Shown: one piece after another, positions 59,765 to 64,000 of the stretch
Numbering within the stretch: the stretch's first letter is position 1
Layout: each line of letters starts with the position of its first letter
Assembly: GCF_007827955.1 (NCBI RefSeq)
Contig: NZ_VITR01000004.1
Coordinates: 62,001 to 126,000, forward strand
Reading direction: 5' to 3'
Length of the DNA stretch: 64,000 nt
DNA from: Nitrospirillum pindoramense
GTDB lineage: Bacteria; Pseudomonadota; Alphaproteobacteria; Azospirillales; Azospirillaceae
Made by a program: the position numbers and the translations under genes
Notes under the pieces: model-generated
Told to the model about the DNA's origin: nothing
Seen by the model: only the letters and a program-made list of their open reading frames with translations
The model's database searches: none

Positions 59765-60244
59765 TTACTCTGCGTCCTCAAGGACGCCGGGCGACGAGGG
59801 CTCTGCCGCTATGGCCAAGGCTGACAAGGCCCGTCTCGCCCATTGAAGGTCGCCATCCCCCAGGCGCCGCGCCAACTCCGCTTGGGCCTGCCTCCATACC
59901 GGGATGGCGTCCGCCAGCAAATTACGTCCCAGAACCGTCAGGCTGAGCCGCTTTCCCGCACGGCCCCGCCCGCCGTCGGCGCAGACCCACCCGCGCTTTT
60001 CCAGGTTTTGGATATTGCGGCTGAGCGTTGTCGTGTCCACCCCCGCGCTAAGCGCGAGTTCGACCAATGTGGCGCCCTCGGTCGCGCCTATTCCCACCAT
60101 CAGGCTGAATTGCTCGGCCGTCAGCCCCAGCGGCCTGAAGCAGGCGTTGTGATAGCGCGTGATCGCCCGCGCGGTTGCCCGAGCCTGGAAGCCTGGACAT
60201 TCCGCAGCGATGGTGCGAAAGGCGTGGGGATCAAATCCGCTCAT
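59765..60244 (-). CDS. MarR family transcriptional regulator
   Basis: The 159-residue protein has the MarR fold: LTAEQFSLMVGIGATEGATL, then LALSAGVDTTTLSRNIQNLE as recognition region and a basic wing (GGRGRAGKRLSLT). ATG 60244 is chosen over 60328 because the longer frame would run through the operator region. It is divergent from the DUF1330 gene, with two palindromes between them, and probably represses both. Confidence 0.85.
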   Translation of the reverse strand: MSGFDPHAFRTIAAECPGFQARATARAITRYHNACFRPLGLTAEQFSLMVGIGATEGATLVELALSAGVDTTTLSRNIQNLEKRGWVCADGGRGRAGKRLSLTVLGRNLLADAIPVWRQAQAELARRLGDGDLQWARRALSALAIAAEPSSPGVLEDAE

Positions 60245-60260
60245 CTCCGCTGGCCCCTGT

Positions 60261-60272
60261 ACATCATGATGT
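60261..60272. promoter_or_regulatory. 12-bp perfect palindrome
   Basis: ACATCATGATGT is a perfect palindrome between marR and the DUF1330 gene. It is a candidate regulator site, 5 bases from a second palindrome at 60277-60291. Confidence 0.5.
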
Positions 60273-60276
60273 GCGC

Positions 60277-60291
60277 CATATAGTGTATATG
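60277..60291. promoter_or_regulatory. Probable MarR operator
   Basis: CATATA-GTG-TATATG is a perfect 6-bp inverted repeat with a 3-base centre, in the AT-rich promoter region of the DUF1330 gene (start 60311). Its size fits a MarR dimer and it would overlap the promoter. Confidence 0.6.
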
Positions 60292-60310
60292 CATTATTAA
60301 AGGAAATGTC

Positions 60311-60601
60311 ATGCCGGCCTACGTGCACATCAATCTGCGGATTATCGACCCCGCCAAGCAGGCGGCGCTCGCCCCCCGTTTCCAGGCCGCCTTGCAGGAG
60401 GCTGGCGGACGGATCCTGTACTTCGGCCGCGTCGCGCAGGTGCTTGAGGGTGATGACCTGCCCTTGCCGATGGCGGGCGTGCTGGAGTTTCCGACGCTGG
60501 CCCAGGCGCTGGCGTTCTACGATTCCGAGGCCTACGCTCCGATCAAGGCGGATCGCCGGGAAGCCCAGCAGGCGACGATGTTCGTCGTCGAGACCGCCTG
60601 A
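60311..60601 (+). CDS. DUF1330 family protein
   Basis: The 96-residue protein has the ferredoxin-like layout of DUF1330: YVHINLRIIDPAKQAALAP, RILYFGRVAQVLEGDD and LEFPTLAQALAFYDSEAYAP, ending RREAQQATMFVVE. The fold resembles small stress or catabolic proteins of the dimeric alpha-beta barrel type. No function is known. AAAGGA lies upstream of ATG 60311. It is divergent from a MarR gene. Confidence 0.85.
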   Translation: MPAYVHINLRIIDPAKQAALAPRFQAALQEAGGRILYFGRVAQVLEGDDLPLPMAGVLEFPTLAQALAFYDSEAYAPIKADRREAQQATMFVVETA

Positions 60602-60626
60602 TCCCCTGTTCGCCGCGGGCTAGCCT

Positions 60627-61091
60627 TTACTTCGCGCTCGCCTCGCACGCCGCCACGGCCTCCGCCACCATCTGGTCCACCTCCTTGTCGCCGGTGGCCT
60701 TCAGCCAGCCGCGCAGGGGCTTGATCAGGTCGGGGTGGGCGCACAGCGCCGCCGCCTCGAACACGGTGGGATAGATGCCCTCGGCGCTCAGCGCCTCCAG
60801 CACATGGGGGCGGGCCAGGTCGCCGTCGCGCTGGGCCAGGGCCACCAGGGCTTCGGCGCGCACGCTGTCGTCCTCATCGTTCAGGGCGCCGACCAGGGCG
60901 TCGCGCAAGGCCTTGGTGTCGACCTCCGATTGGCCCAGCAGGAAGACGGCCCAATCGCGGTTCGCGGCGTCAGCGTCCTTGAAGAAGGACAGCAGGCGCT
61001 TGACCGTGGCCGTGTCGTCCGCCTCGATCTCGACATCCTCATCGATCAGGTCCCGCAGGAAATCCGACGGGGGCATGTAATCCTTGGCCAT
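60627..61091 (-). CDS. HEAT-repeat protein
   Basis: The 154-residue protein starts MAKDYMPPSDFLRDLIDED and has three to four HEAT-like helical pairs: NRDWAVFLLGQSEVDTKALRD, VRAEALVALAQRDGDLARP and TVFEAAALCAHPDLIKPLRG. It is acidic and soluble. HEAT repeats mediate protein contacts; the partner is unknown. ATG 61091 has AAGGA 8 bases upstream. An A8 tract and a hairpin lie in its leader (61119-61146). Confidence 0.75.
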   Translation of the reverse strand: MAKDYMPPSDFLRDLIDEDVEIEADDTATVKRLLSFFKDADAANRDWAVFLLGQSEVDTKALRDALVGALNDEDDSVRAEALVALAQRDGDLARPHVLEALSAEGIYPTVFEAAALCAHPDLIKPLRGWLKATGDKEVDQMVAEAVAACEASAK

Positions 61092-61302
61092 CCTGCGCAT
61101 CCTTGTCGTGGGGGCGTATTTTTTTTGGGGTGCGGTCGGCCGCACCATCCGTCTCGCCGGTGGCATAGTCCGGCCACGGGATATTGTAAAGGCTGCGGCC
61201 CCGTCGCCTGTGGTTCCGCCCGTCCGCGACGGTCAGGCTCTTGACCCAGGACACGGCGGGGTTCCCTATGGTTCACTGAAGGAAACATCCAAGAGCCCGC
61301 CC

Positions 61303-62007
61303 ATGCCCCGGCCCGTGAAGCCCCCGAAAGCCGCGCCGCCCCGCCATCGGTCCTTGTCACGGTGGCCGAATTGGACGCGTTGGATCGGTCCCGGCCTAGT
61401 GCTGGCGGCCGTCGTGCTGGGGGTCTGGGGTATTGTGGGGCGGTCGCTGACAGCCTCCCCGGACCCGGCGGTTCCCACGCTGGCCAGTATCGGCGGTCCC
61501 TTCGCCCTGACCGACCAGGATGGCCGGGCGGTAACGGACAAGACCTATGCCGGCAAGACGCTGATGGTCATGTTCGGCTACACCAATTGCCCGGACGTCT
61601 GCCCCACCGGCCTCGCGTCGATGAGCGTCATCCTGGACGCGCTGGGGCCGGACGCCGACCGCGTGCAGGGCCTGTTCATCACCGTGGATCCGGCGCGGGA
61701 CACGGTGGCGGTGTTGAAGGACTACATGGCCAACTTCAACCCGCATATCGTGGCCCTGACCGGCACGCCGGCGCAGGTGGCGCAGGCCGCCGCGAGCTAC
61801 AAGGTGCTATACCGCAAGGTCGCGGCGGATGGCACGCCCCTGGCCGCCGACGCCCATCCCGCCGACTACGGCATGGACCACAACGCCGCCATTTTCCTGA
61901 TGGGGCCGGACGGACATCTGAAAAGCACCATCAACCCCTTCGAGCCGCCCGCCACGGCGGAGGGCAAGGTGCGCCATGCGCTGGGGCTGCCGGTGGCGGT
62001 GAACTGA
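61303..62007 (+). CDS. SCO1/SenC family copper-binding protein
   Basis: The 234-residue protein has an N-terminal membrane anchor (IGPGLVLAAVVLGVWGIVG) and a thioredoxin-like domain. The copper ligands are Cys in NCPDVCP and His in MDHNAAIFLMGPDG. VMFGYTNCPD and FITVDPARDTV are SCO signatures. It delivers copper to cytochrome c oxidase. No oxidase genes are adjacent. ATG 61303 is the only plausible start after the upstream frame loses similarity. Confidence 0.9.
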   Translation: MPRPVKPPKAAPPRHRSLSRWPNWTRWIGPGLVLAAVVLGVWGIVGRSLTASPDPAVPTLASIGGPFALTDQDGRAVTDKTYAGKTLMVMFGYTNCPDVCPTGLASMSVILDALGPDADRVQGLFITVDPARDTVAVLKDYMANFNPHIVALTGTPAQVAQAAASYKVLYRKVAADGTPLAADAHPADYGMDHNAAIFLMGPDGHLKSTINPFEPPATAEGKVRHALGLPVAVN

Positions 62008-62058
62008 CAGGAAAAAGTTCTTGGCAATTGGCTGCTGGCGGGGATGGAGATTTTCCCC

Positions 62059-62931
62059 TCAAGCCAATCGCTGGAACACCCTCTCGACCACCCTGTCGGG
62101 ATTTTCGGCGGATGCGTGCCAGATCGCGCATACCCGTTGGCCGTGCGCGTAGACGGCGATGGTGCTGCCGGGACCCGCACCCCGATGGCCGATGGGATGA
62201 TCCAGCGGCGAAACGGCGTTCAGCATGAGGCCCAACCCGTAAGCGGGGTCCGGAAAGGTCTCATTCCGGTGTTCCGGCAAGGCGCGACGGTCAAGCATGG
62301 AGGTGAACGTGGCGGGTTGCAGCACCTTGCCCGTCACCAAGCGTTGGAACAGTCGGGCGGCGTCGGCGGCGGTTCCGGTCACCAGGCCGTGATAGACCCA
62401 GCCCGGATGATATCCCTCCCCGTCCGGGCCCATCTGAACGCCGCGCAGGTCCTCGGGCTGGGTGGCGACCCCCGCCGTTGTCAGTCCCGCCGGGGTGAAC
62501 ACCAGCCGATCCAGCGCGCCCGCCAGAGACAGGCCGGTCGCGGTTTCGATCAGCTCCCGCACCTTGAGATAGCCGATATTGGAATACGCCCAGCCTTTTC
62601 CGGGTTCATAGCGTAACCGTCGCGTGTCCAAGGCCTGGAGAAGACGCCCGACCGGCCATGGTGATTTTCCCGCGCGGACATCCTCATGATAGCGGGCCAC
62701 GCCGCCATAGTCGGGAAGCCCGGCCTCGTGCCGCAAAAGCTGCGCCAAGGTGAAGGACTCGCCAGTGATTGGCCCATCGAGGGAAAGCGCCCCATCCTCG
62801 ACAAGGCGCATGGCCGCGATCGCCAGGACTGTTTTGGTGACGCTCCACCACGGGACCGGATCGACAACGCCATTAACCGTGACGGTTCCGTCTTCGTCAA
62901 TAAGCGCCACCGACTCCAGGGTCATTTCCAC
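62059..62931 (-). CDS. Serine hydrolase of the beta-lactamase class C family
   Basis: The 290-residue protein has the SxxK motif SVTK near residue 30, the YxN motif YSN in GKGWAYSNIGYLK, and HRGAGPGSTI in place of the KTG motif. No signal peptide is seen, so it is probably cytoplasmic and an esterase or peptidase rather than a beta-lactamase. It follows the binding-protein gene by 13 bases on the same strand. The start may be ATG 62931 or 62925. Confidence 0.85.
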   Translation of the reverse strand: MEMTLESVALIDEDGTVTVNGVVDPVPWWSVTKTVLAIAAMRLVEDGALSLDGPITGESFTLAQLLRHEAGLPDYGGVARYHEDVRAGKSPWPVGRLLQALDTRRLRYEPGKGWAYSNIGYLKVRELIETATGLSLAGALDRLVFTPAGLTTAGVATQPEDLRGVQMGPDGEGYHPGWVYHGLVTGTAADAARLFQRLVTGKVLQPATFTSMLDRRALPEHRNETFPDPAYGLGLMLNAVSPLDHPIGHRGAGPGSTIAVYAHGQRVCAIWHASAENPDRVVERVFQRLA

Positions 62932-62944
62932 CGGTCGTTCCTAA

Positions 62945-64000
62945 CTACTTCGCCAGCGGGGCGTAGGCGCCGTTGTGCCAGGCGTAGATGACGTAGTCGT
63001 TCTGCTTGCGGTCGCCCTTGGCGTCGTAGGACACGGGCCCGACGGCGGTCATGAACTCCTGGCCGCTGTGCAGCACGGCGGCCACCTTCTTGGGGTCGGT
63101 GCTGCCGGCCTTGGCGGCGGCCTGGGCCCAGACCTGGACGGCGGCGTAGGAGTAGAGCGAGAAGATGTTGGGCTCCCCACCGTTCTTGCGGAAGCTGTCC
63201 AGCGCTTCCTTGGCGGCGGGGCTCTGCCGCACGTCGGCGTTGTAGGCCATCATCACCCCTTCGCCCATGGCGCCGGCGGTGGTCCAGAACTCATCGCTGG
63301 CCAGGGTGTCGCCGGCCAGGAAAGCGGCCTTCAGGCCGGCGGTGCGCGACTGGCGCACCAGCAGGCCCGCCTCCGGGTACAAGCCGCCGTAGAACACGGC
63401 GTCCACGTCTGCCGACTTCAGGCGGGTGACCATGCTGCTGAAGTCCTTCTCGCCGGCGGTCAGCGTGCCGTTCAGGGCCACAGGCACGCCGCGGGCCTTC
63501 AGCGTGGCGCGCACGGCGTCGGCCAGGCCCTTGCCGTAGGTGGTCTGGTCGTCGACGATGGCGATCTTGCCGCCCTTGTAGTGGTCGGCTAGGTAGGCGC
63601 CGATGACTTGGCCCTGCTGGTCGTCGCGGCCGCAGGTGCGGAACAGCGTGTCCCAGCCCTGGGCGGTCAGTTCTGGACTGGTGGAACTGGGGGTGATGAC
63701 GATGACGCCCTCATCGGCATAGACCTGGGCCGCCGGCATCGTGGTGCCGGTGGTCATGTGGCCCATGACCATGGCGACGCGGTCCGTCACCAGGCGGTTG
63801 GCGGCGGCGACGGACTGCGTGGGCTCACCGCCATCATCCACCGCGTCCACCACCAGCTTCTGCCCCAGCACGCCACCCTTGGCGTTGATGTCGGCCACGG
63901 CCTGGTCCGCGCCCCGGCGCAGCTGGGTGCCCACCGCCGCCAGGCGACCGCTGAGGGGGACACCCACGCCGATCTTGATGTCCGCGAAGGCGGGCAGGCT
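62945..64000 (-). CDS. Branched-chain amino acid ABC transporter substrate-binding protein (partial)
   Basis: The gene is cut by the right edge; 352 codons are present, without the start. The visible end reads SLPAFADIKIGVGVPLSGRL, so the cut falls at the end of the signal peptide. Type I periplasmic fold follows: RGADQAVADINAKGGVLGQ, GHMTTGTTMPAAQVYADEG, VIVITPSSTSPELT and VFYGGLYPEAGLLVRQ. Such LivJ/LivK-like proteins bind leucine, isoleucine, valine or related compounds. The permease genes must lie outside the window. Confidence 0.9.
   Translation of the reverse strand, partial: SLPAFADIKIGVGVPLSGRLAAVGTQLRRGADQAVADINAKGGVLGQKLVVDAVDDGGEPTQSVAAANRLVTDRVAMVMGHMTTGTTMPAAQVYADEGVIVITPSSTSPELTAQGWDTLFRTCGRDDQQGQVIGAYLADHYKGGKIAIVDDQTTYGKGLADAVRATLKARGVPVALNGTLTAGEKDFSSMVTRLKSADVDAVFYGGLYPEAGLLVRQSRTAGLKAAFLAGDTLASDEFWTTAGAMGEGVMMAYNADVRQSPAAKEALDSFRKNGGEPNIFSLYSYAAVQVWAQAAAKAGSTDPKKVAAVLHSGQEFMTAVGPVSYDAKGDRKQNDYVIYAWHNGAYAPLAK

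Noticed and set aside
61119-61146. Eight T next to a 7-bp GC hairpin as a terminator
   Set aside because: On the plus strand the T run comes before the hairpin, and on the minus strand the hairpin is followed by A, so neither orientation is a terminator. It is probably just part of the leader of the HEAT-repeat gene.

Overview
The window is a GC-rich chromosomal segment from an alphaproteobacterium. The gene orders rpsF-rpsR-rplI, fabD-fabG-acpP-fabF-mltG, pepA-holC next to lptF-lptG-surA-pdxA-rsmA, and erpA / dgt-argS-SPOR-nagZ-S2P-scpA-scpB are typical of that class. The mix of signal-transduction, transporter and exopolysaccharide-style genes fits Rhodospirillales, possibly the Azospirillum/Nitrospirillum group. 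That family placement is inference from gene order and product similarity, not from a search. There is no rRNA, CRISPR array, intact insertion sequence, prophage or plasmid backbone. The last gene runs off the right edge.

Layout. 1-1.8 kb: two identical tRNA-Val(CAC) genes behind a near-consensus promoter, then a glycosyltransferase-like gene. 1.8-6 kb: molybdenum-hydroxylase maturation genes (MocA-type fusion, XdhC, a CoxG-like membrane anchor) without the hydroxylase subunits. 6.3-12.8 kb: accessory genes, including a ClC channel with a divergent MarR regulator, a ferredoxin and VOC pair with a divergent TetR, and a secreted zinc-peptidase candidate. 13-14.5 kb: ribosomal operon rpsF-rpsR-rplI with a clear promoter, a structured leader and a terminator. 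14.5-24.5 kb: a block of envelope and unknown genes (TPR-glycosyltransferase, two-HKD phospholipase-D-like protein, DUF3142 plus TPR lipoprotein, EamA exporter with LysR). 24.7-29.4 kb: fatty-acid synthesis genes and mltG. 29.4-38 kb: HPP/CBS protein, FIST-domain chemoreceptor, a carbonic anhydrase-SulP-secreted Cys protein operon and an OmpR/EnvZ-type two-component system. 38-46 kb: holC, pepA, lptF, lptG, surA, pdxA, rsmA. 46-50 kb: small lipoprotein, GlxA-type regulator with an isochorismatase, sterol-desaturase-family protein, xthA. 50-60 kb: erpA, dgt, two small inserted genes, then argS through scpB. 60-64 kb: MarR/DUF1330 pair, HEAT-repeat protein, SCO1-type copper protein, serine hydrolase and a branched-chain amino-acid binding protein cut by the window edge.

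Together the conserved blocks serve translation, lipid and LPS assembly, outer-membrane protein folding and chromosome segregation, and the accessory blocks lie between them. The least ordinary signals are a dispersed intergenic repeat with a diverged terminal hairpin (1599-1759 and 50381-50509), the DUF3142/TPR-lipoprotein pair, the secreted gluzincin candidate, the carbonic anhydrase-SulP-Cys protein operon, a likely S6:S18 autoregulatory leader, several well-formed operators between divergent genes, and conserved operons that lack an expected member (lptD; DUF2232 and dnaB). I did not see a clearly new multi-gene defence or mobile system.
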